Source: Sclerurus mexicanus (Eukaryota; Chordata; Aves; Passeriformes; Furnariidae). Taken from it: a DNA stretch of 64,000 nucleotides. The stretch lies in NCBI GenBank assembly GCA_013396755.1, contig VWZF01001682.1, positions 1,099,883 to 1,163,882 of the forward strand. The letters run 5' to 3'. Below, piece by piece: positions 40,125 to 53,400 of the stretch; within the stretch, counting starts at the first letter, position 1; each line of letters opens with the position of its first letter. The position numbers were made by a program, and so were the translations under genes. The notes beneath the pieces were generated by a model. The model was not told the DNA's origin. It saw only the letters and a list, made by a program, of their open reading frames with translations, and ran no database searches.

Positions 40125-41187
40125 ATCGCTCAAAACAATTAATCTAATTAAACTGTTATTGTCGTCTTTATTTCCCCTGAGTTACTAAGTGGAGCAGGCT
40201 CAGAAATAGGTTTGGTTAGGACTGGAGGGATGTAAAATAGATCAGGGAAGGATGTGGTTGGAAGCAGTGGTGGAGAGAGTCAGTGGGGGAAACAAGACCC
40301 CTTCTTTTGGTGGTGGTAGGCTGCTAGGCTTTGCTCATCTCTAGAAAATGTTGCCATAGATTCCTAAGGAAAGAACTAGGTTTGATCTTTGGGTCTTGGT
40401 GACACAGCATTTTGGGAAAGCCTGTAAAGTACAGAGAGGAGAAAAATAATTTTCTGCTCCCTTTCTCCAGCATCCTTTGGGTTTCCTGAGGCTATTATGA
40501 ATTGCCTTCTTGGATCCCTAACAGCGTTTCCCCTTTTGGCATATAAGAAGGAATTTAACTACTTAATTACGTGCTGTTAATCCCACGTCTACTGAAAGGC
40601 CAGTGGCAACACTAGACCCAAATGCCTTTTGAGATGTTATCTGAAGTGTCTGCACTCTGCCACAACACCTTAATAATCCTTGCTTAGGTATGCCAGAGGA
40701 CTGTACACATCTGCAACATGTACAGCATTGAAAAAGATGACTGACAGAAACAAGAGGAAGATTGTGGCTCTAGGGCAAGAAACAAAGGCAAGGGGAAGCT
40801 GTAGCTGCTGTCCTCCTCCATGCAGACCTAGGTCTTAGCAATGCTCTAAAAGACATGCAATGCTGTCCTGTCTGTAAAGAATGATGGCTATTGCTTCCCC
40901 TCCAGAGAATCTCTGTGACTGCATCAGTGGGATCACGGTGTTAATGGTAAAAACTAAAAGTGCATAGGTTCCCTGATAATGGTCAGAGGCCTTCATGAAC
41001 ATATATGGAGATTTAAAATCAACAGAAAACATTTACAGATTGTATATGTGTATATGTGATGTAATACATAGCATATGCATGTAATACATACACATTTCTT
41101 ATAGTTTTCAACATAATACAAACTGGTAATTATTTCATAACTGTATTAGAAAAATAGAAGAAGGGATCTCTGAAACAGAGATGTTAA
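40125..41187. other. non-coding DNA between a CR1 and an LTR
   Basis: A G-rich stretch at about 40,190-40,460 gives way to AT-rich sequence. I recognise no element or exon here. Confidence 0.5.
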
Positions 41188-41649
41188 TGTTGTGGTTTGG
41201 TATCTCACTGAAATTCCTCCCTAAAGGCTTGGAGCCCACACCCTAAACCTGTTAAGATGGTTAATAGAAGAACCAATGCATATGCATATCCTGACATAAA
41301 GACCAAGGGCCTTTGTTCTGTTCTCCCAGCCTGAGAGAAAAAAGGTGGGAGAAAGATTGGCTCAGTTAAGGAGAGTCCTGGGGGTGGGTTTCTGCTTTTC
41401 CTGAGCAGAGCAGGAGCTCAGCTCGACAGAATGTGCGAGGTGGAGGCACAGCCGTATCCGGCATCACTGGATAGCTACGACTTGGCCTTCTCATCCCTGT
41501 CTCAACCGTTTTCATCCATGGGCATTTCGTGAGCTACCGTGGAGAGGAGAGAGAGCATGCCTGTTTCCTGTACTGCGGCGATAGGTCTCCTTCTGCTACT
41601 CTGGTCATCGACATCACTGTAGCTGACCTGGTGACTGAGCTCCTGCCAT

Positions 41650-41783
41650 CTCCGGAGAGAGAGGGCTGCCAGATGGGGCACGACATCGCCACCTGCTGTC
41701 CGTAAATATAACTGCATCCCCTGAGAGAGAGGCCAGCGGCTGAGGTGCGACATCGCCTCCTGTTGTCCTTAGATATAATTGCA
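41650..41783. repeat. 67-bp tandem duplication inside the 41.2-kb LTR
   Basis: Two units, 41,650-41,716 and 41,717-41,783, share 'gagagagagg', 'cgacatcgcc' and 'atataa(c/t)tgca' at a constant 67-bp offset, with several substitutions between them. Confidence 0.9.
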
Positions 41784-41883
41784 GTCCCTTTTTTTTGGGG
41801 TAGCCAAAAGACCTTTTAACTGTTTGACTTGTCGTTTGTGGGGGAGGTTTATTACAAGCTGTTGGTGTTTGGTCCTTTCTGGA

Positions 41884-41938
41884 TATACATATATATGTAT
41901 TGTGGTTAAGAACTGTTATCCTTTTCATATATATATAT
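41884..41938. repeat. AT-rich dinucleotide patches
   Basis: Two short runs, 'atatacatatatatgtat' and 'catatatatatat', in the 3' part of the LTR. Confidence 0.8.
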
Positions 41939-41965
41939 TTCCTAATTAAAGTTCTGTTTTCTACA

Positions 41966-44900
41966 TTTAAAAGGACAGGGATTATTTCTTGGTCAATATA
42001 GATATCTTAGTTCTTCCCTTGAACTAAGACACACAGTGAGTACCCTAATAAGGTGTTAGGTTGTTAAAACATAGACACAAAGGCAATAGATTTCATTAAA
42101 ACACTTTGATCCACATGTAGAGCTACTTGATGTTTGGTTAGAAAGCCTTCATAAGCCAGAAGTGTTATTTCTCTGGGGTTGATAGCTTTCTTTTATTCTT
42201 GTTAGTACCCAGATTTTATAGTGAAATACAAAGATTTGTCACAAACAGACATATTAGGAATTCATAGTATCTGTATCTCACTTTGAAGATGTTTGAGTGT
42301 GTCTTGGACTTTGATCCAACAGAGTTCCTTTCAAAAGCATATGAATATCTATTTTGACTGTGTTTTGAGTTAATTCATTTCAGATAAGCTGCACCATCTT
42401 AGATCTGTGGCAGAATCACTAAACATGAGCTATATAAGGAAAAAAATGCCTTAAATCATAAATTCTTCAAAATTAGTACAGGAAAGCTACTTTTAGCTTG
42501 TGGTTCTTATTTTTTTGTCAGATAAAATGCAAAATAAGGTGTGAGGTATGCACTTCTGAGACTAATTCAGAAACCTTATTTTTCCAAAACAAAGTGCAGC
42601 TTTCTCAACTGTTGAAAATCAAGCTGTAATGACTGACTTGTTTTGTTAAGTAACTGGGTTTATGCTCAGAATAGTGAACTAAAAATCTAGATAAAAGGAA
42701 AGGGAATTAGACTGCCCTCAGGTATATTTTGACTGGGACAAGTACACTCTGGTGAGCCCTGGAGTTCCTTGTTCCTTTTTTTTTTTTTTTTAACCAACAC
42801 CAGTTTCACATAGTCTTCTACTTGTGGTAGAACCTTTTTATTTTCAAAATCCTGATATGAAATGTTTCTGCAAGTGTTTCTTTGAATTCTCACTTGCAGA
42901 AACGCAAACCATAAAGGACTAAATTTGTCTCTAAACCAGTAAAAGGTGCCCTACTGCCAAGGAAATGTCTTGTAGTGATAGACTCAAGGGCAGTGTAAAG
43001 AACATAGCGAATGTGTAGAACATTAGCTCACAGAAGAACTGAGTTTGGAAGGTTCATACTTCATAAGACTCACTTCTATAAAATTAACAAAAATTTAAGA
43101 TGCTGATTAAGTAAGAGCGACTTGGAGACTAGAACAGTAAAAAACTCTGCTGTAGACTTAAGTCTGCTTTCCTTTCAAAGTATTACTAACTGCTGTCCAT
43201 TGAAGATTTTGCAGAAAAATAATAATCAAAGACTGCTATGTTAACACTGTTGGGCTAATAGCATAATTTCATCTACCCAGTCCTCTTCGAAATAATTTTT
43301 TTCTACTCTGTAAACTGCATGCAGGATGGTTCTTATTCTCTTTTTGGTAACCTATGTGAATATTTTACTGGCCAATTCTGACAAATATGACCTGGATGTG
43401 AAATAAAATATGTTCAAAAGAGCTCAGAAAGCTTCCATTCATAAGCTGCAGTCTGAAATCTCCTTGCCTGTGACAAAACAATTCAAAGCAGGAGCTTCCC
43501 TTTTATTTTGTTTGGGTTTAAGTGAATTTATTACATTATTTAAACTCTTCTGGAATAACAGGTGACAGAGCATGCTATACAAATAATTATACAGTAATCT
43601 CTTCATGACAAAGTAAAAATAACTGAAACAGATTTTAATTTGACTTAATTGATTTGAAATTATTTCATAGAATGGATGATATCTCCAAAACTTAGATAAA
43701 ACTGCAATTTGCAGTACACATATCAAAATTACACAGGTGAATTTTCATTTAAAGTCAGATGTTGCAAGTCTTCTGTCATTCTGCCCTTAGATGGTGTGAA
43801 ACTTGCACTGAAATCAAGAGGAAAAATATGCACAAGAAATACAAGGGCATATTTGTATCACTAACCTACAGTTCATTTTCAGTTTACAAATCAATGATAT
43901 CTACCCCATATATTTATCTTAACATTATCATTAACATAAATATAATTTATCTTAACATTTACCTGTGCAAAATCCTAAAAATCAAAAGTCCAATCAAATG
44001 TGAAATACAAATAAGATATGAAAAGGATGGGATTTTTAATTGAATAAAATATAAAGATCTGATTACAAGTACATACAGGCCCTACTGAAATCAGTGACAA
44101 CAGACAATGAAGTGTCCCCACCTTCTTCCCCTCCCAGTAGCTTTCATGCAACGGTCAGTGGAGTAATAGACTGAGATATGGACAAAGTAAATCACAGCAC
44201 ATTCACTACAAAGCCAAATAACAATCCCCTTGATGGAAAATTGTGACCTTAGAGATGGATTGTTCAGAAACTGAATGCAGCAGAGCAAAACAGTGTCATT
44301 TCAATTTTAGTTGAATTCTCTCTAGAATCCAGTACATTATGTCTCATCATAACAAATAAACATTCTCATGTTTTGTGTATATTTTAGCTGTTGTCTGAGA
44401 AAAAGCCAAATATCATAGTATTTATTTACAAAACCCATTCTTGATCTTCCTAAATTACATATTGCTTCAAAAATAAGCAACCAGCTACCAAACAGATGCA
44501 CATTGACAAACATCCAGTGAACTCAACCAAGCTCTTCTGATTTGCACGCCCTCAGGATAACACAGAAGTGTATAGTAGCCTAAGATGCGATTTTAAATGT
44601 AAATGCACATTATCATTAAGGAATAATTTCATACAAGAATGACAGAATTAGTAAAATATACAGCTGTCTTAAGAATATGAAGGCTAAATGTGTCTAGCTG
44701 TCAGAAAGAATGAATATCAGAAGTCTGAGAAGTGTTTTTGTGACATTATACGGTATCTACCACAGACGTGTTATAGTAAAGGTTACTTACTTTTAACAGA
44801 ACACATCAAGATATTTGAAATTAGAAGGGTCTATATAGCTATTAAATAATGTATGTCACATTATTATGAAAACTTCTTCCAAAAACACTCAAATTATATT

Positions 44901-45650
44901 TTGCAAACTTCTGTCTAAAGTAAACAACGTTAAAAATCCACGTTAACAAGAATACAGAATGCTCCAATATGTTCAGTGATTTTCTGAAATGACAGAGACA
45001 TCATATGAAAATATTTCTACTCTAATGACTTTTATAAGTCTAGAAGTCATGTGTGGAACTCAAACATCTTGCAAGATCCTCGTGTTAAAACTTGAGCTGC
45101 TGACTTTCTTCTCAGACAGTCCATTGACTTTCTTAATTTGAAATATACTGGGAAAAAGAGTTTATTTTCCTGAAGAAAATAAAAAAATATCCCAATGATT
45201 ATCTTCATATTTTAAAAATTTGTACAACTTTTATTGCCCATCTGCATTATAAAAGGCAGAATAGCACCATTTCTTTCATCGGTAAGAAAACTCATCTGTG
45301 AAAAAAAATCCAGTAGCAATAGCAAACCTCTGCTCATATGAACACAATCAGGATTTCACATCAGTTTTGCTTAAAAGGCCCTTTTTATTCACTGCAGACT
45401 GCTAAATTCAGGGCGGATCCAGTTCAAGCAGCTAATATCTTGTAGCTATATTAAAACTAATGTTAAGGAGAAAATTAAGGTTCATGTAACCAATGCATAT
45501 GGCTGCTTAATATCTGTGTCTCAGTAATTTTGAACTAGCACAAACTTGTATGGATCTAGAATGTATTACAGATTTCTGTTAAAACCATCAAATACCAATT
45601 TAAATTCAGTGATTTTTTTTCCTCTTGCTCAAAACCTACTACATTATATT
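41966..45650. other. unique AT-rich non-coding DNA
   Basis: This interval holds a T run at 42,776-42,791 and AT-rich sequence with a repeated 'atttatcttaacatt' motif near 43,912-43,962. I see no transposon or exon. Frames of up to 95 codons are unsupported. Confidence 0.5.
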
Positions 45651-45855
45651 ATCACAGAAAATGGGCTTGAAAGGAACCTCAAGAGATTATCTTGTCCATC
45701 TCTCATGCCTGAGGCAGTATCAGCTCTCCCAGTGACATTTCTGACAGATGTTAGTTAAACCTGGTCCTAAAACCTTCCAAAACTATATTCCTTATATCTG
45801 TAAGGAATGTATTCTCACTCCTAATTATAGTGATGTACAAATTAAACTCTGCCTC
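45651..45855 (-). mobile_element. CR1 LINE 3' fragment, old
   Basis: On the plus strand it reads as a reverse-complemented CR1: 'atcacagaaaatgggcttga', 'aaggaacctcaagagattat', 'gcctgaggcagtatcagctc', 'ccagtgacatttctgacaga' and 'ttaaacctggtcctaaaacc', fading towards 45,855. It keeps the 3'-most part of the element only. The neighbouring CAAA-rich sequence (45,856-45,920) may have grown from it or is independent. Confidence 0.75.
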
Positions 45856-45920
45856 ACAAAACAAACAAAAATAAAACAACAAAAACAAGCAAACATTCAC
45901 TGTGCTGAAAAAACAAACAA
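45856..45920. repeat. (CAAA)n-rich tract
   Basis: CAAA and CAACAAAA units interrupted by a short unique stretch. Confidence 0.75.
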
Positions 45921-45932
45921 GCGCAGAAGACC

Positions 45933-45969
45933 TTTAAGCTTCCTGATTCCCGTTTAAGCTTCCTGATTC
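45933..45969. repeat. 17-bp direct repeat
   Basis: TTTAAGCTTCCTGATTC occurs perfectly at 45,933-45,949 and 45,953-45,969. Confidence 0.95.
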
Positions 45970-48900
45970 ACCATTAACCACTCCCAAACAGGAGAGTAAA
46001 TAACATTGCTGACTATCAACAAGGCTGGACTGATTTAATTTTGCTATTTATTAGATACAAAGAAGGTGCAGCCCTAATAGGGCCAAAACTTGGTCTTCCT
46101 GGGTGGAAACTGGTGCTCACGGAGACTGCGTCTGTGAACCCCAGCAGGTATTTGTACATCGGAGAACCAAAACAGCTGTGTGGGAAGGGCACGTCCCCGT
46201 GGCAGGGTGCATATACAACTATGAAGATGGACAGATGGTTGAATGCCACTACTCTCTCTCTGATATTGTCCTGTCGCTGGTACTTTGAAGACCATAAATA
46301 CCCTTTAAAGATTTTTCTCCCTACTGATTCTTTGTTCTGTTTCTCTTTTGTGTGTGGATAATTATGGTGGTAATTTGGCTACAGCATTTTGAACTTGCAC
46401 GATTTTTAGTGAGGACTACATGGATTTGAATCTGTCAGTTAGTCATAATGCTTCCTCAATATTACCCATTTAGTGTCAATTATAAACAAAAAATAGCCTA
46501 CTTATTGTCTCATATTAGCATCCACATCAATAATTGTGCAGAACAAAAGGCATAAACTGAGACCATCTGCTCTCATTACAATAATCTACCTAAAAAGCTT
46601 AGCCAGTAACACAGTAAAAGATTCTGATGCATTTGTCTAGGATTATGCTGTTTAAGTGTCTTTTGTGATTAAAATTATTACTGCTTTGGCCCATCACCTA
46701 TGAGGACATATATTTCCTCATTTCAAGTAAAATATCGTCATTTCATTTTTATTGCTGTATTAAATTAAGATGGTCCATAAGAAAAAACTGTACTTTTGCT
46801 TTATACTTCATTGTCACTCTCTTTCCTGTTGATGTTGAAAATACTTAAACATTTTTTAAAAAATCTTATATGCTGCAGATTTTTATTGTTTTGACAAGTG
46901 CATAGCTCTTAAGCTGTGTTAAATGCCAGTATAAAACCATATCAAAAAGTAAAATGTTAACCAGAAGTGCCATCATGACCTGAAAAGTAAAAAAGAAAGA
47001 AAAGAATATTTAAAAGCGCACAATCAAAAAAGATTGTTGATGCTTAAAGAGAATACACTATGACTTTTTTCATCATTGTATACGTGGAATTTTTCCTGGC
47101 AGCTTGCAAGAACAGATAGTTTAAGAAACATTCACATAAAAGTACAAAAGGCAGGCAAATCCCTGCTGCTTAATACAAATGTCCCTATTCTACACTCTGG
47201 CACATCAGTCCTGTCAAGACATCTCAGCTTTTCACTTCTGACAAAAGTACGTAAATGAAAATAATGCCTTGCAAATGCCCAATGCATTTAATACAATGTC
47301 TTAAATGTTTGGTTCCGATCAACTGTAGATTCAGTAAACACTTATATATTCCCAAATCCCCAATGAAAACCATTGAAATTTGATTACAGGCTCTGTTTGA
47401 ATAGCAAAATATATTTTTTGCTTCAAAACTGAATTATAATTCTACACTTTCTATGTTTGAATTTCTGATATGCTAAGCACTAATCTTTCTCCTTGATTTC
47501 AAATGGATTTTTTTATGTGCTCACAGCATGATTCATAAACTGGGGGATTTTTTTCCATACTATTTATGGTATGAATTCAATAACAGTTTGCTTCACAATA
47601 TTCAAAATAATACTTGGGAAGAAATCAAAGGTAAATTATTCCTTTAGGGAACTTAGTTTATAAACTATAATACTGGCAGTCCGTGAACTGACCCTAGGAC
47701 ACCTGAAAACAAGATTCAGGAGGGTACTCAAAAATTCATTCCTATTTCTTGATTTTCAAGCTTGGCTAATTTGCACAACTTTTGGATTAGATATTTTTTA
47801 GCATTTAGGCTAAGAAGATGAGACTAATGTGATTGTATTTATGGTTAATTGGTCTATTTCTCAGTCCCTGCCTAATAACAGTTGAACAGCTTGCTGAGTT
47901 TCAACTAAATTTTGGGATTAGAAGCCTCTTTCATCCCAGTTTATGTCAAGAATACAAATTAGAGATCTCAAAAAGAAGGCATATAGAGTTATCCAGTATA
48001 CATTGGCCAAAAGTAGCCAGCGTATACAGCATATGTACATAGGCAGCTGATCAACTCGTGTGTGTAGTTGGATTATTAGCTTGTATACATTAGTGAGACC
48101 ATGTCCAAGATTCTCAGAACAGACACTGGCAAATGCTGAGGGAGGATTAAAGAATGAAGTGTGCTTGTGATCAGTAACCAAGCATGATTAACTCTACAGC
48201 TTGTGTGCCAACCAGCTTTTCTTCTTCAGTTAGTAACACTCCACCGTTTAGGCAACTCATGTACAGAGATGAGTCATACACTTTAACCTTCTCACCTTCA
48301 TAGGTAAAAGAATTCTGGTTATGCACCTTGTATATTGGTAACATAGTGGTTACCTATCCTTGATAAATGCAATTTCGAACTTTGCTCTTTTGGGTAGAGC
48401 AGAAATGTGATCTATTCCTTCTGCAAAAGTGGCCAAATAATAAGCTATAAATTCAACCTCTGCTTTCACTCCCCAAATTAAAAAATCCTGCCATACTGAA
48501 AGTACAGTCTGTTTGTACTTCAACCTGCCATGTAGAAATACTTTCACTTAAAAAATATTTGAAAAAAATATTTGAAACTAATAAAATGCTTTTGCCAGTA
48601 TTGATGGTCTTATTTTTTGAGTTCAAAGTGGTTCTTTTTCAAAATTTAATCTTAGATAAAGTTTTAAAAATGGAAATTGAATTCTCACTGCATGGCCAAT
48701 GCATGCAGGAATGCCATTTTTAATAGTTTTTGAAGAAAAGTGTATTATACATATTCTTGCCATTTCCAATTGGAATGTATTTCAAGCTGTTCTGGATCAT
48801 ACAGTTTATTTTTCCTGAAGTCTGCATATGTCTATGCAACTACAATATGGAGTAATGTGTAGGTTCAGAGGAATGGCTAGCACCATGGCAGGCATTCAAG

Positions 48901-50471
48901 AAATTGGCATGTCATTATTTCAGCCTTCATCTGCTTAAAATTGTGGTAATGTGGTCTGTTTTTATGAAATCAGGGCTCAAATTTACTGTGTTCTTCTCCA
49001 CCTGTTCCAAAAGTAATAAAGAACAGATAGCAATAAGTGCAATATGGGATAGCAATTCTGACTAGCTATGTAAGCTAAGCATTTTACATTCATATGTTAT
49101 GATTAATAATGTCATATACAAATGCTTTTGTTGAAAGCAAAGACCTACAAGCAAAGTAAAAAAATAAAAAGCAAGGAAATCAAAACTACAATTTTTACCA
49201 TATAACAGGAAGAGGAAAAAAGTACCTGATGGTTTGGTTTCCTCTGTGTTACTTTCCATTAGAATCAAATCTGCAGATCTTTCCAAACATGGTAAACTCT
49301 TTTGTGCATGTTAATATACACCAATACAAGAAACACTTGTTTTCCTGACAGATAGGAGAATCATATTCTAGTATTTAAAAACTGTATGTTTTAGCCTTAT
49401 TTCAAAAAAGAAAATAATTGCATATTGTTTTAGATTGTTAACTCTTAAAATTAATTTAGCCTCAGACTGATCTATATAAGTAAACTTATTTAACTTAAAA
49501 TATTCTTTAGCCTTCAGTTCTGTTCCAAAAATATAAAGTTCATATTATTTCTTCTCAGTCAAAAGGCTTGCTTTTTTTTCCTCAAAAGCTGAGATGAACA
49601 TAAACACTAAATTGGTTTGTTGTTTTTTTTTTTTTTTTCACAAACTGCCCAGTATTTTCATACACAAAATGACTCAATCAAGGCACCTTAAGATCAAGGA
49701 AGTGTTCATAACAAAACCTTCAATTTGTTGCCTGGGAAGCTGACTCTCTCTGGACAAAAAAGTGGAAGTTAGAACTATTCTTGCAGAATGAGATTATCAA
49801 GACTTCCTGATTAAAATGGTTTACTGTTAGTCCATATTTTATTAGACAGCACAAGCAATATGTAAAATTTTTGAATTAGGAAAAAAAAGGTGGAAGGGAA
49901 GTAATTTTAAAGACATGAATCTAATGATTTTAACTATCACACTTTGGGTAGCTCAATTAATTGAAGCTCTGAACTAAAGAATGGAAACAAAATTGATAAT
50001 GTCAGCAAAAGTAGGCAACCAAACAAAAAGCTCAGTGGTGAAGGTCTTCTTATTACCAATAAACAGGGTTTATCATTAAATTCTCAGTAATTATCACTAG
50101 ATGTGACTTTTAAGCTCTGGAATGACTTTTCTATGTCAAATTGCATCACCTGCTGAATGGCATGTTAGCAGGGTGGTCTCACAGTCTGAAAAAAAAATAT
50201 GAATTTAAACTTAGAAGGCTATCTAAGTGTCTTCAGTAATAGTCTGCAGTCATCTTCCAAACACTTTATTGCATCCCTGCTGCCAGAAAAATGCACTATC
50301 AGCCATCAATGGTGACTATGTTAGTGAGTTGTACCCTGTTCAGAGTTGTACCCTATTCAGAGAGAAGTAGAAAATCTAAGTGAGCTCTGATTATACTGTG
50401 GCTGGTAAAAGATGCAATATAAACTGCTTAAAGTGTGAGGTAGTTCCCACACAAACACCATAATTAATTAA
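45970..50471. other. unique non-coding DNA with a CpG-richer patch near 46.2 kb
   Basis: Mostly AT-rich. At about 46,070-46,290 base composition shifts, with at least six CpGs in under 200 bp and open frames in four of the six frames (for example 46,041-46,361 plus and 46,016-46,249 minus). I recognise none of the peptides and see no convincing splice pair. Elsewhere there is only a T run at 49,622-49,638 and a 17-bp tandem repeat at 50,326-50,359. Confidence 0.45.
50326..50359. repeat. 17-bp tandem duplication
   Basis: GAGTTGTACCCT(G/A)TTCA twice in tandem with one difference. Confidence 0.95.
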
Positions 50472-50530
50472 TTGGAAGGAACCCACAAGGTTCATCAGGT
50501 CCAGGTCCTGGTCCAAGATTTAAAAATTAC
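50472..50530 (-). mobile_element. short CR1 3' tail fragment
   Basis: 'ttggaaggaacccacaagg' followed by 'ttcatcaggtccaggtcctg' matches the reverse complement of the CR1 3' end (usually 'ggaagggacccacaaggatc' and so on). Only about 60 bp are recognisable. It is bounded on one side by a TTAATTAATTAATT run where the terminal CR1 repeat would be. Confidence 0.6.
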
Positions 50531-51040
50531 AACAATGCATCCTACACTTATATTTAATTTCAAGCTCGAAATTATGGAGAGTTGGAATAAAACTAAATGG
50601 TGCACCAACAGCTGACTTCAAATTGAGGTCTTTTTCTGTGAACCATCTGAATGTAATCTAAAATTATGATTTTTACAAAATTTCTTTGGTTAAGGTAGTT
50701 CTTGTTAGATGTACACAACTAGTCCAAAGTAATCTGGTCAGTGCATTTTATAATACGTTCTAATTAAAATCACTTTAGACAAGAGACAGGGTCTCATATC
50801 AGAGGACAATCACTTGAGCACCAGATTATTCTGAAGTGTAATGTGTTCTTATTCTAGTTAGTTGTTCTACTTGGAACATTCCCTGATGGGATAATATATC
50901 CAACCATTTCAGAGAATTTCCTGGGTTTCTTTTGGTTGTATAGATCCATTAAAGTAGGTTTAAAAGACCTTTGAGCCTGAATGAATGAATTATGCCTACA
51001 TCTCCAGCGTCCTTTAAGTTTTGGGTCTAGTAAATGCCTG

Positions 51041-51082
51041 GGTTTTGTTTTGTTTGTTTTTGTTGTTGTTGTTTTTGTTTTT
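51041..51082. repeat. (TTTTG)n/(TTG)n tract
   Basis: Mixed TTTTG and TTG units. Confidence 0.85.
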
Positions 51083-51264
51083 AAATGTATACATATATGT
51101 AGTTGTCACTTTGTTGTACTTCAGGGTCTGGGAATATTTGGTATTTCAGAGCTTCTCTACTAAATTGGATACAAAGAGAGTAATGGCTAAATAAATGAAT
51201 TTTCGCTATACTGAAAAACCCTTCATGCTTTGGCTTTAGCGCTCAAATCCTGTTTTCCAAAGTT

Positions 51265-51303
51265 AAAAAAAAAAAAAAACAAAAAACCCTAATTTTTTTT
51301 TTT
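51265..51303. repeat. poly-A followed by poly-T
   Basis: An A-rich run (51,265-51,287) is separated by a few bases from a T run (51,293-51,303), so it can fold on itself. Confidence 0.85.
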
Positions 51304-53400
51304 ATCTGTTCCCTAATCCTTTATGCTGTTTACTCATTCACAAGTGTACTTCACTGGAATTTTCTTCATTTTGTAAAATATACTTTAGAAATTATATATA
51401 TGCAGCCCGACTAAAACCAGGACTTACCAAGTGCACTGTTTACTGTAGGCAAACATTATCATTAAAGTCCATGTGTTGCTTGCTCTGTTCTGAAATTCAC
51501 TCAGTTAAAAATGGAAAGCTTTTTCTTCCTTTCAAGTGTTTTCCCAACATCTGCTACCAGGATGTGTAAGCATGCAAAAGATAAGTAGCTAGCAGTTTCA
51601 GATTAGAACCAGCCTTTATTGAAACATGAATAAACCTACAAGGAGGTTTCATAAAATAGTTGCAGGCATGTATTTTGCAGCTGGTTCTCAAAGTCTGAGA
51701 GGCAAAACTTTCTGGAACCATTTTTGTGCATGAAGCATTATTGCTTTGCAAGTTATGGATACAGCCTTATCACAGATGTAGTCACAGCATCACTTCTGCA
51801 ATGAAACAGTCAGATGATGTAGAGAATGCAAGAGCCATGCAAAATTCAGAAAACCAAAGTTTTGTGTCTGTTTTATTAGACAGATGTTATTGCATTATGA
51901 AATAGGAAGGAGTGGTTCTACCTTTTTTTAAAATGTGCATTTTATAACTATGTTCAAAGGTAGACAGCAATGAAGTGAGGATTGAGGTGTTTTATTCACA
52001 TTGGGTTTAAAGCCTCCAAAGAAATTCTTGCCAACCTCCTTGAAAGATGACAATATACAAAATTATGTAGATATCTCTCATGGCCACACACAGCTGGGAA
52101 CACACACATAATAATAATTAGACATTGCTGCTTTTTTTGTATGTTAAGTCAATCCCTCCAACTTTCATGTTCTCACTGATTACTTATTATATATTCTTTT
52201 TATACTTCTGGCTTCTTGGCTAGGTAACCAAGCTTATAATTGACTTAATGTTTCTCTTGCTTGATTTATTTTAATTTTTCTTTTTTTCTTGTTTCTTGTC
52301 ACCTTACTTAACTTTTCTCCTCCACTGTCCTTCTTTCCCAGCTATAACATTCTGCTCTTTCATGAATTTTTAGACTATCCTCTTCTTTTCAGTGTTCCTT
52401 TTTTTTAACTGACATATTCTTATGACCACTATTTCTAACATTCTCCAAGCTTCTATATAGTTTATAGTATTGAAAGTCCACTTGAAATTACAGACAAAGC
52501 AGAAATATAAAAATGTTTTCTTTATTAGAGAGATTTGTTTTTGAAGAGAATAAAATCCACTTATTCAACACAACACGTATTCTGTGTATTTCATCTCACC
52601 TATTTTTTTAATGTAAATTAGTTGCCAATACTACCATGAAACCATTGAAAAATCCTCTACGTTACCTTCCCTGCAATATTCCACATCTGCATTCTGAATA
52701 ATTTTTATGGTATAGTGTACATAGAGAGATCAATTAGACGAATTGGTGAAATTGCCAAGACTATTAAAAAAATCACTTTAAAATGTTTTTTCTTCAAGTC
52801 TAATAAATGACTGGTTTAACTCTAAGAGAAAATAAGCACTTCAATTGTACAAATACTTAGCTGGCATATTTAAGAATTCCCTTTTATGCTGTACCTATCC
52901 CATACATGGTAGTGAAATTGGAAGGTCTTGAAAGTCTCCACTCTGTTGAACGTGTTGATGCATGTACCATTTCTAATGGCCTATGTCTTTCACTAAAATC
53001 TTTGCAGTGTCCTTAAGGATTATTCTATTTGTGTTGCTTGGATCATTTGTAATCTTGTTTTCTCTGTGGAGTGATCCACATATCTTTCTACACCAGAGTA
53101 AAACCGAGCTGTGACATCCTTTTTCTTTTCTTGGTTAAGAGTGAATTGTAGGTCATGCATTCTTAATTTTAAATCCAATAAATCTTATCTTTTATAGTCA
53201 TAAATCATGTTGTATTAGTGTCTTACGGAGATGTGAACTTGTACTCAGTCCATAAATGGAAATACTTCACAAAGTATTGTTTGTTTAATACAACTACTTT
53301 TCCTTTGTATGTTGTCTTTGGAAATATAAACTTAAAATTAAGTAATGCTTCAAAAGGCTCCTGCAATCTCTCTGAAACAAGAAGAAGCAATCAAACTTTT

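Larger units (their letters stand above)
41188..41965 (+). mobile_element. solo LTR, family different from the other LTRs
   Basis: The segment is far richer in GC and CpG than its surroundings. It starts TGTTGTGGTTTGGTATC and most plausibly ends ATTAAAGTTCTGTTTTCTACA, where ATTAAA (41,945-41,950) could be the polyadenylation signal. Flanks GTTAA and TTTAA agree at four of five positions, compatible with a 5-bp target-site duplication. No retroviral genes are attached. The middle holds a 67-bp tandem duplication. The 3' boundary is the weaker of the two. Open frames on the minus strand (41,502-41,753 and 41,614-41,928) contain the same peptide motif twice because of the duplication and are not genes. 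High CpG retention suggests a relatively recent insertion. Confidence 0.7.
50531..53400. other. unique AT-rich non-coding DNA
   Basis: Contains TTTTG/TTG tracts at 51,041-51,082 and an A run then T run at 51,265-51,303. No element or exon recognised. Confidence 0.5.

Noticed and set aside
41502..41928. Two minus-strand frames sharing a repeated peptide motif
   Set aside because: The shared motif comes from the 67-bp tandem duplication inside the LTR.
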